64,000 nt of DNA from Pseudoalteromonas aurantia (GCF_005886875.1 NZ_PNBY01000036.1:62001-126000), one strand, 5' to 3'; positions 34,414 through 43,821 are shown, numbered from the stretch's first letter. The notes: generated by a model from the sequence alone, not told the origin. Translations and numbers: made by a program.

Positions 34414-35985
34414 CTAAGAAAATAATTTTTGTTTAACGTGTTCGGCGAAACCACTTCCGGCTTCTAAATAGAAGTTATAGGTATAATCTACCCCCATTTC
34501 CTCTAATTCTTTTTGTTGATCTGGGTAATTTGCTATGGCGGTGACTTGCCCGCTGAACCCTGAAGCATTGAGCTGCTCTAATGCATAGATGTTCTGCATA
34601 TGTTTTGGCATAGCGAGCATGACCATTTCAACATTTGAGTGATTAACCCGCTGCCAGAAGTCTGGGTCGGTCGCATCGGCGAGTAAGACCCTTCGGCCTC
34701 GCTTAACATGGCGTTCGACTACCTCTGGTTTAATATCTATTCCCGCAATAATACCAGCGTTAGATGCCTCAATCGTTTCGTATGCACCAGTCCCAATTCG
34801 ACCCATGCCGAATATAACAATTTGGGTGTCGGTCAAATTCACCGGCAGCTCTTCTTCTAACCGTTTACAGCTTTCGAATTTAAGTAAAAAAGGCTCTAGC
34901 TTTACAAATAGTTCGTTGGCTCTTTTATTCAGTGGTGACGCTATAACAAAGGTCAGAGAGACGGCTATTGCTACTACGGCTAACCAATCAGAAGTAATTG
35001 CGCCGCTGGAGGCTGCCACTGCACACACAATCAAACCAAACTCACTATAGTTTGAGAGGGTAAACGCACTGAGCAGTGATGTACGTGCACGTAGTCCAAA
35101 TAAATTAGTGAAGGTATAGTACAGCGAAACTTTGATTGGCAAGACAATGACCAGCAATAACGCGATTAAAAACGCATTGGTTGAAATATTGGCATTAAGT
35201 CCAATGTTTAAGAAAAATCCGACTAGCATGATATCTTTGAGATTGAGCAAAGACTTTGAGAGCTCACTGGCTTTTTTGTGAGGAGCGAACATCATACCAA
35301 TAATGAGTGCGCCAAGATCGCCTTTAAGGCCTGCATATTCAAAAGCATGGTAACCAATCACCAGTGCAAAGAAGAACCCGAACAAGGGAAGCAGTTCACC
35401 GTGCTTCGAGCGGTTTAAAACCCAAAACATCACGGGTTTAAGTGCGAACAAGCTGACAAGTAATACGAGTGCCCACATATTTGGTATTTTACCGGTGCTG
35501 ATGGCTAAGAACGCCACTGCAAAAATATCTTGCATAACTAAAATACCAATTGATATTTTTCCGTGTAGTGTTGCCATTTCACCGCGTTCTTCTAGTACTT
35601 TAACGGCAAATACGGTACTTGAGAAACTAAAAGCAAAGCCAACTAACATGGCACTGGTTAAGGATAATTCTGTAAATAACGGCAGAGAAATGTAGCCGAG
35701 AAGCATTAAAAGGCTCGTGAAAAATGCTGTGCATACCACAATATGCAAAGTAGCAGGTGCCCACACTTGCGGTTTGATTAAGTTTGAAACCTTTAGCTTC
35801 AAGCCAATTGAAAATAATAACAGCGTAACGCCTAAATCGGCCAGAGAAGTGAGTAACTCTGTTGTTTGATGACCAAGTAGGTTTAAGATAAACCCTGCCA
35901 TTAAAAAGCCGATAAGTGGCGGGAGTTTAAGTTGATACACTGAGAAACCACAGACAAAAGCGATGGCAAAAAACAGTAATTCCAT
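34414..35985 (-). CDS. CPA2-family cation:proton antiporter with NAD-binding domain (KefB/YbaL type)
   Basis: The protein is a monovalent cation/proton antiporter or glutathione-gated efflux relative. It has about 12 membrane segments (residues 1-375) beginning MELLFFAIAFVCGFSVYQL, and a C-terminal Rossmann TrkA-N domain (IVIFGMGRIGTGAY, about 395-520) that would sense nucleotides. No TrkA-C domain follows. The ATG at 35985 (523 residues) fits relatives; a TTG at 36027 adds 14 residues and has poor spacing. The true substrate (K+ or Na+) cannot be told from sequence. Confidence 0.88.
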   Translation of the reverse strand: MELLFFAIAFVCGFSVYQLKLPPLIGFLMAGFILNLLGHQTTELLTSLADLGVTLLLFSIGLKLKVSNLIKPQVWAPATLHIVVCTAFFTSLLMLLGYISLPLFTELSLTSAMLVGFAFSFSSTVFAVKVLEERGEMATLHGKISIGILVMQDIFAVAFLAISTGKIPNMWALVLLVSLFALKPVMFWVLNRSKHGELLPLFGFFFALVIGYHAFEYAGLKGDLGALIIGMMFAPHKKASELSKSLLNLKDIMLVGFFLNIGLNANISTNAFLIALLLVIVLPIKVSLYYTFTNLFGLRARTSLLSAFTLSNYSEFGLIVCAVAASSGAITSDWLAVVAIAVSLTFVIASPLNKRANELFVKLEPFLLKFESCKRLEEELPVNLTDTQIVIFGMGRIGTGAYETIEASNAGIIAGIDIKPEVVERHVKRGRRVLLADATDPDFWQRVNHSNVEMVMLAMPKHMQNIYALEQLNASGFSGQVTAIANYPDQQKELEEMGVDYTYNFYLEAGSGFAEHVKQKLFS

Positions 35986-36193
35986 TTGGCAACCAATTAG
36001 GGATATTTTGTGCTTAAAGTGTATCAAAACCTGCTGATTTATAAATTAAAAACTTATAGATGAGGCCATAAATTAGCAGCATAAAGCCGAGTATGAATAC
36101 GATATTCTGATTTATGTTATAAATTTTCACTGACAAACTCTATTTTTTATGGTTAAGATGCAAGAAAAGGAGCAATCTCGAACAGGAGACTTA

Positions 36194-36937
36194 ATGTTTA
36201 AAAAAATCCTTGCATCAGTAGGTATCGGTGCTGCGAAAGTCGATACTGTTTTAGAGACCGAGCATTTACAACCTGGGCAGAAGTTTCAGGCGCAGGTTAT
36301 TGTAAATGGTGGTGATGTTGTACAAGAGGTGACAGGTCTGGAACTCGCCTTGATGACACGTATTAAACATGATGGTGAAAATGGTGAATACTTTACCAAT
36401 CATATTTTGGAAAAGTGGAGTGTGGGAGAGCGCTTTAGTATCGGTCCAGGCGAGCAAAAAGTCATCCCTTTTGAAGCACGTTTACATTCAGAAACCCCGA
36501 TCACAGAAATTAACGCAGGCTATAATTATAGTTTTGTTTGGATTGAAACAGGGTTGGATATTGACCTTGCGCTTGATCCATCGGATAAAGACACTTTACA
36601 TATTTATCCAAATGAGGCGGTTAAAACCTGTATGGCTGCGATGGAGAAGTTAGGGTTTACATTGGTTAAAGCTGATGTTGAGCAAGGCTATTTGAAAGCC
36701 ACGGATTTCCAATCCTTTTCGGGGTGTTATCAAGAACTTGAATATCGACCTAATAGTCAATCCATTTTTGGAATACAGGAAATAGAGTTGTCTTTCGTAC
36801 CCGAGGCACATAAAACCCATGTTTTAATTGAACTCGATAGAACATTTCGAAGAGATGGATATGTGGACTTAACAATTGAACACGGTCAAGTGAACTTATC
36901 GGCACTTTGTGATCAACTAGAGCGACTATTTACTTAG
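36194..36937 (+). CDS. SpoOM-family protein (arrestin-like)
   Basis: The 247-residue protein matches the SpoOM family, named from Bacillus Spo0M: MFKKILASVGIGAAKVDTVLE at the N-terminus, then GQKFQAQVIVNGGDVVQEVTGLELALMTR and an arrestin-like beta-sandwich. The C-terminal part (VLIELDRTFRRDGYVDLTIEHG) is typical. AGGAG (36184-36188) 5 bases ahead fixes ATG 36194; in-frame codons from 36149 are untranslated. Function in non-sporulating bacteria is not settled. It has its own terminator at 36961-36984. Confidence 0.88.
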   Translation: MFKKILASVGIGAAKVDTVLETEHLQPGQKFQAQVIVNGGDVVQEVTGLELALMTRIKHDGENGEYFTNHILEKWSVGERFSIGPGEQKVIPFEARLHSETPITEINAGYNYSFVWIETGLDIDLALDPSDKDTLHIYPNEAVKTCMAAMEKLGFTLVKADVEQGYLKATDFQSFSGCYQELEYRPNSQSIFGIQEIELSFVPEAHKTHVLIELDRTFRRDGYVDLTIEHGQVNLSALCDQLERLFT

Positions 36938-36960
36938 TAAAGAAGAGTTATATGCGATTA

Positions 36961-36984
36961 AGCCCAGCCATGCTGGGCTTTTTT
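36961..36984 (+). terminator. Intrinsic terminator after the SpoOM gene
   Basis: AGCCCAGC (36961-36968) pairs with GCTGGGCT (36972-36979) around CAT, followed by a run of six Ts. It lies 23 bases after the stop. Confidence 0.9.
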
Positions 36985-36997
36985 ATATGAGGTGTTA

Positions 36998-37453
36998 ATG
37001 ATGCAATGGCAGTGTAAGAAGTTTTTAGAGTTGGATGTTCCAACATTATTTACCATTATGAAGGCACGGGTTGATGTTTTTGTTGTAGAGCAGGCGTGTC
37101 CATACCCTGAACTTGATGAGTTTGATCGTGCGTTTGATACTCATCATGTATATGCCTCTGTGGATGGCTGTATCGCAGCTTATGCGCGTGTATACGTTCA
37201 AACGCCTGAGTGTATTGCAATTGGCAGGGTTTTAGTTAGTGAGCGGTACCGTGGGAAAGGATTAGCAGCGACGTTAATGGAAAAGAGCATTGCAGTGGCA
37301 ATAAACTACGGATCTTGCAGTGAAATCAAGCTGAGTGCGCAGACGTACCTTCTGAAATTTTATGCTGAACAGGGCTTCAAATCCATTGGAGATCCTTACT
37401 TAGAGGACGGCATTGAGCATCAGGATATGATTCTAATCCCTGAGAGAAAATAG
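36998..37453 (+). CDS. GNAT acetyltransferase, ElaA family
   Basis: The 151-residue GNAT-fold protein has the ElaA-like start (FLELDVPTLFTIMKARVDVFVVEQACPYPELDEFD) and the acetyl-CoA loop IGRVLVSERYRGKGLAATLMEK (R/Q-x-x-G-x-G/A form). GAGG (36989-36992) 5 bases ahead favours ATG 36998 over GTG 36992. The acceptor substrate is unknown. It lies between the SpoOM terminator and a convergent symporter gene. Confidence 0.88.
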   Translation: MMQWQCKKFLELDVPTLFTIMKARVDVFVVEQACPYPELDEFDRAFDTHHVYASVDGCIAAYARVYVQTPECIAIGRVLVSERYRGKGLAATLMEKSIAVAINYGSCSEIKLSAQTYLLKFYAEQGFKSIGDPYLEDGIEHQDMILIPERK

Positions 37454-37456
37454 TAT

Positions 37457-37480
37457 AAAAGGTGCTATAACGCACCTTCC
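37457..37480. terminator. Bidirectional terminator hairpin
   Basis: AAGGTGC (37459-37465) pairs with GCACCTT (37472-37478) around TATAAC, with AT-rich flanks (AAAA on the left, giving TTTTATA on the minus strand). It separates the converging acetyltransferase and NSS genes. Confidence 0.6.
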
Positions 37481-37503
37481 ATAACCGTAGTGATAAGTGA
37501 CTT

Positions 37504-38850
37504 CTATAATGAGTGTATAAATACCAGGGCAATGGCAATTGGACAGACGAATTTAATGTACCATGGCCAAATCTTCCAAAACCAAGTTGCAGCAATGTCA
37601 GGTCTACCTGATTCAATTTCTTTTAGCAGTGTCCCTCTGTTCCATAACCAACCTACAAAGATACAGCAAAGCATACCAAGCAGTGGTTGCCCAAATTGTG
37701 TGGTCAGACTGATAACTAGGCCAAATAGTGTATTGAAGTTAAATATGATGGTAAAGCTCACAAGGGTGATAAGTGCACCAATGATCCATGTGGCTTGGAT
37801 ACGTTTTAGTGCGAATTTCTCTACAGCATACGATACCGGCGCTTCTAGCATTGAAATAGAAGAGGTCAGGGCTGCAATACTCATTAAGGCAAAGAAGGCA
37901 AAACCGACGAACAAACCAACTTCACCCATACCGTTAAACAGAGCAGGTAGCACTTGGAATACTAACGTATCTTCTGATAGTAAGCTGCCATCTGCGGCAA
38001 ATATGTCAACACCTTGAGCTTGCGCTACGTACATTGCAGGTATGATCAATAACCCGGCGACGAACGCAATTAAAACATCGATGAGTGTGACATATGCGCC
38101 CAAAGAAACTAAGTTCTCTTTTTTACTGATATAAGAACCATAAATGATCATCACGCTAGTCCCCAAAGACAACGAGAAAAATGCTTGGCCTAAGGCACTC
38201 ACGAGCAAGTCTGGGTTGAGCAAAGATGAAAAATCTGGGATCAGATATGCTTTTAGCCCCTTACTTGCGCCGTCTTGAGTGAGAACATAGACAATGAGTA
38301 AAAACAAAATGCTTAACAAAGCAGGCATTAAACGTTTAGACCACTTCTCAATACCATTCTCGACCCCTTTACTAATAATCGCGATAGTTAAAATGATAAA
38401 TAACGAAGTAAAGAAAAGGTCTCGGCCTAAAGATTGGGTACTTAACCAATGTGTCATACCAGGCATACCGACGAGCTTGGTAACAGGCTCAATGGTGGCG
38501 CTAAACATCCAACCTGCAACAATTGCATAAAAGCTTAAGATTAAACCTGCACAGACAATTCCCCCAAACCCAACGAAAAAAGCAAAGCGTTTATGGGTCG
38601 GTTTGGAGGAGAGTTTTTGTAACGATGAAACGGCGTTAGCTTGTCCATATCGTCCTATTACAAGCTCTGCCATCAATGCGGGATAAGCTAAGCAAAATGC
38701 TAAAATTAAATACACTAGCACGAATGCAGCGCCACCATTACTGGCGGTTTGGGTTGGAAAGCCCCATATATTACCTAAACCAACTGCAGACCCTGCTGCG
38801 GCCATAATGAAACCAAAGCGAGAACTGAACTCTCCGCGAACACTGCTCAT
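37504..38850 (-). CDS. Neurotransmitter:sodium symporter (NSS/SNF) family transporter
   Basis: The 448-residue protein has 11-12 membrane segments. The first carries the NSS signature RFGFIMAAAGSAVGLGNIWGFPTQTASNGGAAFVLVYL with the unwound sodium/substrate site. Such proteins import amino acids or related solutes with sodium, in keeping with a marine lifestyle; the substrate is not evident. The start is the ATG at 38850 (MSSVRGEFSSR). 223 bases of AT-rich sequence separate it from the sensor kinase gene. Confidence 0.94.
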   Translation of the reverse strand: MSSVRGEFSSRFGFIMAAAGSAVGLGNIWGFPTQTASNGGAAFVLVYLILAFCLAYPALMAELVIGRYGQANAVSSLQKLSSKPTHKRFAFFVGFGGIVCAGLILSFYAIVAGWMFSATIEPVTKLVGMPGMTHWLSTQSLGRDLFFTSLFIILTIAIISKGVENGIEKWSKRLMPALLSILFLLIVYVLTQDGASKGLKAYLIPDFSSLLNPDLLVSALGQAFFSLSLGTSVMIIYGSYISKKENLVSLGAYVTLIDVLIAFVAGLLIIPAMYVAQAQGVDIFAADGSLLSEDTLVFQVLPALFNGMGEVGLFVGFAFFALMSIAALTSSISMLEAPVSYAVEKFALKRIQATWIIGALITLVSFTIIFNFNTLFGLVISLTTQFGQPLLGMLCCIFVGWLWNRGTLLKEIESGRPDIAATWFWKIWPWYIKFVCPIAIALVFIHSL

Positions 38851-39073
38851 ATTATTTATACTTCTCTATTTTTATAACGGCGACCACAATCTACTGTAAT
38901 TAATCCTAAATAAAAAGTGCTAATTACACTCTAATTAACATGATCTAGGACAAAATTGTACTCACTTTGAACCTGTAAGCTTTATGATGCGTAAAACTAT
39001 GCGTTTACTTAATATTAAATTTATGATTATTAATAACTTAATTCGCTTATTAATATGAACCGTTTGTGTATTT

Positions 39074-40372
39074 TTACAGTGCCCTTGTAGCTTTACACGG
39101 TATACTTAATGTGAATTTGGCACCTCCTAACGTGTCGGATTGTGACACGGAGACTTTGCCGTGATGCCAATCGACTACTTTCGCAACAATTGCAAGCCCA
39201 AGACCATATCCTTTCTCGTCGCGGTTTCGGTGATTTTGTTCCTGAAAAAAAGGGCTAAATACTTTATGCCAATTGTTTGGGGCAATACCTGGCCCATCGT
39301 CTTCAACATCAATGACGATGTACTGATCCAGCTCATGTACTTTGACAAAGATATTATGGGATGCGAATTTGCAGGCATTACTTAATAAATTGGTCACTGC
39401 ACGGGCCATCCAGTGAAGATCTGCGGTGAGAAATAACTCAGGGTCAACTTCGTAACTGCTGATCAACTCGGCTTTGCTAATTTTAGGTTGCACCTGCTCG
39501 ATAAGCGCAACTATGTAAGGGGTTACGTGAGTTGATTCGAAATTAAGCAAGTGCGCCTTTTGTTCTAAGGTGGCAAATGATAAATAGCTAGACAACATAT
39601 TTTCCATTTGATCTAAGTCACTTTCCATTCGGGATAAAATGGATTTGACTTGCTGCATGTCTGGTTCTTCCATTGCTGCATCTAACCCAAACCTTAAACA
39701 CGCCACAGGGGTTCGAATATCGTGTGAGAGGCTCGAAGCCATGAGTTTATTTTCAGCAAGTAGTTTGTCGATTTGGTTGGCCATGCTATTAAAAGTGAGC
39801 TCTACATCTTTAATGTAAGTAAAGTGATTGACTTCGATACGAGCGCTCATATCACCGCTAGCAAAACGTTTTGCGGCCTCGGTTAATACGGATAGCCTTT
39901 TTGCTAAGGGGGCAAGGATAAACCACATAAAAGCACAGATCCCAGCATAAAAGATAAACGTGAGCGCAATATCACTATTTTGTTCTCTGGCGGGTTTCTC
40001 AACTTTTAGCTCTAAATAATCGGGTAATAATGCATCGTTTGTTTTTAATAAGTTTAATCCTTGTTCTTCTTCAAGGAGCAGCTGCCCTTCGGTTATCATT
40101 TTCGTTTTGAGTTCGAGAGGCAGTGCTAGTGTGTCGCCTTTTCTATAAGTCAGTGTGATGTTGAAATCACGGCTTAAACGCTGCGTAAAATCGGCTCTTT
40201 GGTCGATGGGTTGCCGAGCAACTTGCTGAGCAAAGCCATTGGTTAATGTGCTTTCCCAGCTGAAGCTATCAACAGTGGGGGCTGTCTGCTGGCTAAACGC
40301 GTCAATAAGTAAGCTCAGTACAACAATCGAGATAATTGCGCTGGTAAGCAAATATAGATAAAGTTTCTTCAC
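39074..40372 (-). CDS. RstB-like sensor histidine kinase
   Basis: The 432-residue kinase has two membrane segments (about 5-23, 135-155) flanking a ~110-residue periplasmic domain, a HAMP domain (about 156-210), a dimerisation/phosphoacceptor helix with H217 in SLSHDIRTPVA, and an ATPase domain (NLLSNACKF, DDGPGIAP, GYGLGLAI). The layout and HAMP/H-box style resemble Escherichia RstB, but the stimulus is unknown. It follows the response regulator gene by 9 bases. Confidence 0.92.
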   Translation of the reverse strand: MKKLYLYLLTSAIISIVVLSLLIDAFSQQTAPTVDSFSWESTLTNGFAQQVARQPIDQRADFTQRLSRDFNITLTYRKGDTLALPLELKTKMITEGQLLLEEEQGLNLLKTNDALLPDYLELKVEKPAREQNSDIALTFIFYAGICAFMWFILAPLAKRLSVLTEAAKRFASGDMSARIEVNHFTYIKDVELTFNSMANQIDKLLAENKLMASSLSHDIRTPVACLRFGLDAAMEEPDMQQVKSILSRMESDLDQMENMLSSYLSFATLEQKAHLLNFESTHVTPYIVALIEQVQPKISKAELISSYEVDPELFLTADLHWMARAVTNLLSNACKFASHNIFVKVHELDQYIVIDVEDDGPGIAPNNWHKVFSPFFQEQNHRNRDEKGYGLGLAIVAKVVDWHHGKVSVSQSDTLGGAKFTLSIPCKATRAL

Positions 40373-40381
40373 GAAATATAA

Positions 40382-41086
40382 CTACCAGGCACTGGGCACC
40401 ATCAAATAGCCTTTACCCCATATCGTTTTAATTTTCTCGGGCTGTTGTGGGTCATCATTGAACTTTTTACGTAAGGCAGAAATAAGCACATCAACACTGC
40501 GATCTAGTCCATCATATTCACGGCCTTTTGTCGCCTTAAAAACGGCATCTCTTGAGACGACTTCACCCGCATTAGAAGCAAGAAAGTTCAACAGTAAGTA
40601 TTCAGCGCTTGAGATATTGACTTCATGGCTGTGAAGGAGCACTTTGCGAGCTTGCGTGTCAATACTTAAATTACCAACTTGGATAATATTAGTGTTAACT
40701 TCTGCGGGTTTATTATCTTGTGTTGTGCGTAACATTGCTTTGATACGAGCGAGCAACGCCCGAGGTCTAACAGGCTTTATAACATAATCGCTTGCACCGA
40801 CTTCAAGGCCGATGACTTCGTCCATCTCTTCATCTCTGGCTGTGAGCATGATAATTGGTTGGTGATAAAATTGTCTTAATTCCCTACATACACTAATGCC
40901 ATCTTGTCCTGGAAGCATAACATCTAACAACACAATATCTGGGTTCGTAGATTTAACCATAGAAACAACTTTATCACCTCGCTCACACACATGGGTAGTG
41001 TAACCTTGGTTATTTAGATAATCGGCGACCCACTGCGCTAGGGATACATCATCTTCGACGAGTAGAATTGTACCGTAATTGTCCAT
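40382..41086 (-). CDS. RstA-like OmpR-family response regulator
   Basis: The 234-residue regulator has a receiver domain (acidic EDD at 11-13, phospho-acceptor D55 in VLLDVMLPG, K in YVIKPV) and a C-terminal OmpR-type winged helix (VSRDAVFKATKGREYDGLDRSVDVLISALRKKF). AGGAGA 8 bases ahead of the ATG at 41086 supports the start. It heads the two-gene operon with the kinase. The 281-base upstream region holds repeats that may be its targets. Confidence 0.94.
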   Translation of the reverse strand: MDNYGTILLVEDDVSLAQWVADYLNNQGYTTHVCERGDKVVSMVKSTNPDIVLLDVMLPGQDGISVCRELRQFYHQPIIMLTARDEEMDEVIGLEVGASDYVIKPVRPRALLARIKAMLRTTQDNKPAEVNTNIIQVGNLSIDTQARKVLLHSHEVNISSAEYLLLNFLASNAGEVVSRDAVFKATKGREYDGLDRSVDVLISALRKKFNDDPQQPEKIKTIWGKGYLMVPSAW

Positions 41087-41205
41087 TAAAATTGTCTCCT
41101 ACGCCAATTATGGCTAGTTAATAGGCTGGTCTTGTTTATAATTAAGTGTAGCGCCAATGCTGTTGTTTGTTAAGCTATTCTGGGTACTTGATGTACACCG
41201 ATATT

Positions 41206-41257
41206 GAATATTTAGACCGTATATCTATATTTTTAATAGAAGGAATATTTAATATTC
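41206..41257. repeat. Direct repeat and palindrome upstream of the response regulator
   Basis: GAATATTTA occurs at 41206-41214 and 41243-41251. The second copy forms part of a 15-bp palindrome GAATATT-T-AATATTC (41243-41257). They lie 120-170 bases upstream of the regulator gene start and could be operator sites. Confidence 0.4.
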
Positions 41258-41296
41258 TAGGGTAAGTACGAAGTAGCTATGTAACACGTTAAGCGA

Positions 41297-41324
41297 GGCC
41301 AGTAATCGTTATCTGTCACTGGCC
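41297..41324 (-). terminator. Possible terminator after the lipoprotein gene
   Basis: GGCCAGT (41297-41303) pairs with ACTGGCC (41318-41324) over a 14-base loop, downstream of the minus-strand lipoprotein gene. No T-run follows, so support is moderate. Confidence 0.35.
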
Positions 41325-41367
41325 ATTTTAAAGGGAGAGAGGACTTTTTGCTGTAAAAAATTGTAAG

Positions 41368-42171
41368 CTATTGAAGGTTAATTTTTTCAATTAGTAAATT
41401 AGTCAATGAAGTTTGCATTGCGCTGCTTAAAGCGCTGACTTCAGTTTCAGTGCACGCACCGGCAATTTTTGTTGGCTGACTTACACTCGTTTTTACATCA
41501 TAACTAGGTATGGTGATTGGGTTGTTAAAGCGAGCTTGTCTAGCGGCATCGGTGTTATGCTTGACGATGAAAGAGATAACGGCATGTTCGTTCGAGATGC
41601 TTTGACTTTGCGTGTAATTAAGCTGTAGTGGGATCCCTTGAAAGCTAGCGCTATCGATAGATGATTTTGCGAACCACACTACGTCTGATGAGGCTTGGTG
41701 TGTTAGGCGCATACTGACTGAAGCAATGATGTTAGCACATTGATAACTGGGTACTTGCTGTGCTAAGCGCGTAAAAAATGGGTGGGGGTTTTTAGGTTGA
41801 TTAAGTGTGTATATTTTATCTGGGCCAAATTCCAAGTCTAATTGGTGTACCGTTAATACGTAATCAGCTTTACTTGATGTGACAATTTTCAAGCCTATGG
41901 TATTAAGTGACTGGATTAACTGAGCTTTAAGCGTATCCGTCATGCTGACTTTGTCAGTCATAATACGCACTGTATTATTTTTTTTAATAGGATGTGCAGG
42001 CAGCTGCACAGACTTTATACGTGCTGAATCAAGTTCAGTACTGTAACTAAGCTGATAAACTTCTTTTGTTAAAAGAGGTTTTGCAGGAATATCAAGTTTC
42101 GGTGCTAGCTTTTTGGTCGATACGCAACCAAAAGTCAAACTTAAAATAATAATACAAAACAGTAACCGCAT
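41368..42171 (-). CDS. Outer-membrane lipoprotein of unknown function
   Basis: The 267-residue protein begins with a lipoprotein signal (LTFGC lipobox, C16; residue +2 is V, so outer-membrane sorting is likely). It has the look of an alpha/beta lipoprotein that forms a small assembly domain (TDTLKAQLIQSLNTIGLKIVTSS, YVLTVHQLDLEFG) and contains two further cysteines (C144 region and near the C-terminus). I do not recognise a family. It lies between the two-component operon (same strand, 281 bases on) and the divergent hydrolase gene. Confidence 0.75.
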   Translation of the reverse strand: MRLLFCIIILSLTFGCVSTKKLAPKLDIPAKPLLTKEVYQLSYSTELDSARIKSVQLPAHPIKKNNTVRIMTDKVSMTDTLKAQLIQSLNTIGLKIVTSSKADYVLTVHQLDLEFGPDKIYTLNQPKNPHPFFTRLAQQVPSYQCANIIASVSMRLTHQASSDVVWFAKSSIDSASFQGIPLQLNYTQSQSISNEHAVISFIVKHNTDAARQARFNNPITIPSYDVKTSVSQPTKIAGACTETEVSALSSAMQTSLTNLLIEKINLQ

Positions 42172-42266
42172 CTAAATACCTCAATCGCGTTAAAAAATTA
42201 TTTAGCCTTTACAAACAGAGTCTAACTTCGTGTACACTTCACTCAAGAAAATTAAAATGAATCAAT

Positions 42267-43406
42267 ATGAAGTTTTTAGTTTCAGTCGTATTTTGGCTAT
42301 TCACTGCTCACTCTTTTGCTATAGACTCTGCAAAAGTTCAGTGGAACCAATTTTTGAACAGCTATTCTAAGCAAGTCGAGCGCAAACTCAAAGAAAAATC
42401 CATTCCTGGAGCAGCATTAAGCATTGTTCATGGCGAATTAGGTGATTATGCGAAAGGATATGGCATAACAAAAGTGCGAAAAGGTAGGGCGGTAGATGCC
42501 CATACTCGTTTTAGATTGGCATCAGTATCCAAAACCTTTGCAGGTTCTTTGAGTGCGAAGCTAGCCAGTGAGAACAAATTGCTACTGGATGATTATGTTA
42601 GTGATTACTTGCCCGCTTTTGCCGATTCAGAATATAAGCATTTAAAACTCTATCATTTATTAAGTCACTCGAGTGGCTTGGTCCCCAATGCATACGATAA
42701 TTTAATTGAATCTCGTATGCCTTATCAAGATATTGTTGAACGTTTGATATTGGTTGAAAAAATATGTCGACCGGGTCAATGCTATGGATATCAGAATGTG
42801 ATGTTTAGCATCATTGCAGACGTTATCTTGAAAGCGACAGGTATGCCTTATGAGCAATGGCTTAAAGAGTTTGTTTTTACGCCACTTAATATGAATGATG
42901 GTGGAGTCGGGTTAGCGAATATGACTCGAGATACAAACTATGCTCTACCACATGTTTTGGGAAGAAAACGTTGGCATACGGCAAAACTCAAAGCGAATTA
43001 TTATAAAGTTGCACCAGCTGCGGGAGTAAACGCAAGTGCAGCAGATATGGTGCAATGGTTAAAGTTACAATTAGGCTATTATCCCAGTGTGATGTCATTG
43101 GAGGCGCTCACAATACAAAGCAGACCTTATACGCGTACAAAACGTGAGTTGCGACGCCGTATTTGGCGTGAGCACGTGACACAAGCATATTATGGGTTGG
43201 GTTGGCGCATTTATGAATATAAAGGGACGACATTGTATTATCACAGTGGCTGGGTGCAAGGCTATAGAACCGATGTTGTGGTGATCCCTGCAATTAACAT
43301 GGGCTTTAGTTTATTATTGAACGCAGAAAGTGGAGTGATAAACGCTTTAACAACTGATTTTATTAATAGCGCGCTACAGTTTGCTCAGAACGCACCAGAG
43401 GCATAG
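42267..43406 (+). CDS. Serine hydrolase of the class C beta-lactamase / esterase family
   Basis: The 379-residue exported enzyme has a signal peptide (cleavage after HSFA, about residue 18), the catalytic SVSK at 86-89, YQN at 175-177 and HSG at 326-328 in place of KTG. This set fits the broad class C/esterase EstB/PBP4-like family; HSG rather than KTG makes a true beta-lactamase less likely than a peptidase or esterase. Start ATG 42267 lacks a clear ribosome site. It ends in a 10-bp inverted repeat that includes its stop codon. Confidence 0.85.
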   Translation: MKFLVSVVFWLFTAHSFAIDSAKVQWNQFLNSYSKQVERKLKEKSIPGAALSIVHGELGDYAKGYGITKVRKGRAVDAHTRFRLASVSKTFAGSLSAKLASENKLLLDDYVSDYLPAFADSEYKHLKLYHLLSHSSGLVPNAYDNLIESRMPYQDIVERLILVEKICRPGQCYGYQNVMFSIIADVILKATGMPYEQWLKEFVFTPLNMNDGGVGLANMTRDTNYALPHVLGRKRWHTAKLKANYYKVAPAAGVNASAADMVQWLKLQLGYYPSVMSLEALTIQSRPYTRTKRELRRRIWREHVTQAYYGLGWRIYEYKGTTLYYHSGWVQGYRTDVVVIPAINMGFSLLLNAESGVINALTTDFINSALQFAQNAPEA

Positions 43407-43415
43407 CCTCTGGTG
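43393..43415. repeat. 10-bp inverted repeat over the hydrolase stop codon
   Basis: CACCAGAGGC (43393-43402) and GCCTCTGGTG (43406-43415) flank ATA; the TAG stop is partly in the loop. It lies between converging genes and may end transcription, though no T-run follows. Confidence 0.45.
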
Positions 43416-43439
43416 GCACTGAGCTTTCAGAAGAATCAA

Positions 43440-43736
43440 TTACGTACGAGGTAATTGAATCTTTTTCTCTTCACTTTGGCGATATAGTACGACCACATGG
43501 CCAATGCTCTGTACTTTGTAGGCTTTAGTTTCTCTAATAATCGCATCAAAAATTAGCTGCTTTGTTTCGCGATCATTAGTCGGCACTTTTACCTTGATAA
43601 GTTCATGGATGGTCAATGAATGGTCGATTTCCATCACCACACCTTCCGTTAAGCCGTTTGCTCCGAGCAAAACAACGGGTTTTAATGAGTGTGCTAATCC
43701 TTTTAAGTACTGCTTTTGTTTATTTGATAAGGTCAT
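43440..43736 (-). CDS. yhbY: Ribosome-associated RNA-binding protein YhbY
   Basis: YhbY binds pre-50S ribosomal particles. It has 98 residues forming one CRS1-YhbY (CRM) domain with the family sequence [24 protein letters not shown] and [16 protein letters not shown]. It is divergent from rlmE, the usual arrangement in gammaproteobacteria. Confidence 0.96.
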   Translation of the reverse strand: MTLSNKQKQYLKGLAHSLKPVVLLGANGLTEGVVMEIDHSLTIHELIKVKVPTNDRETKQLIFDAIIRETKAYKVQSIGHVVVLYRQSEEKKIQLPRT

Positions 43737-43821
43737 ATTGGTACAATTTACTAAATATAGGCTTGAATTATTGATATTCTACCGCCATCTAGACAATATT
43801 ACTAATGAGTTGCAGCGAATA

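Noticed and set aside
37490-38017. 175-residue plus-strand ORF within the NSS symporter gene
   Set aside because: It is antisense to a clear NSS gene, with no family features or ribosome site.
43594-43821. Extended N-terminus for RlmE
   Set aside because: The 76 extra codons cover the divergent gap and yhbY; ATG 43822 gives the family length of 209.
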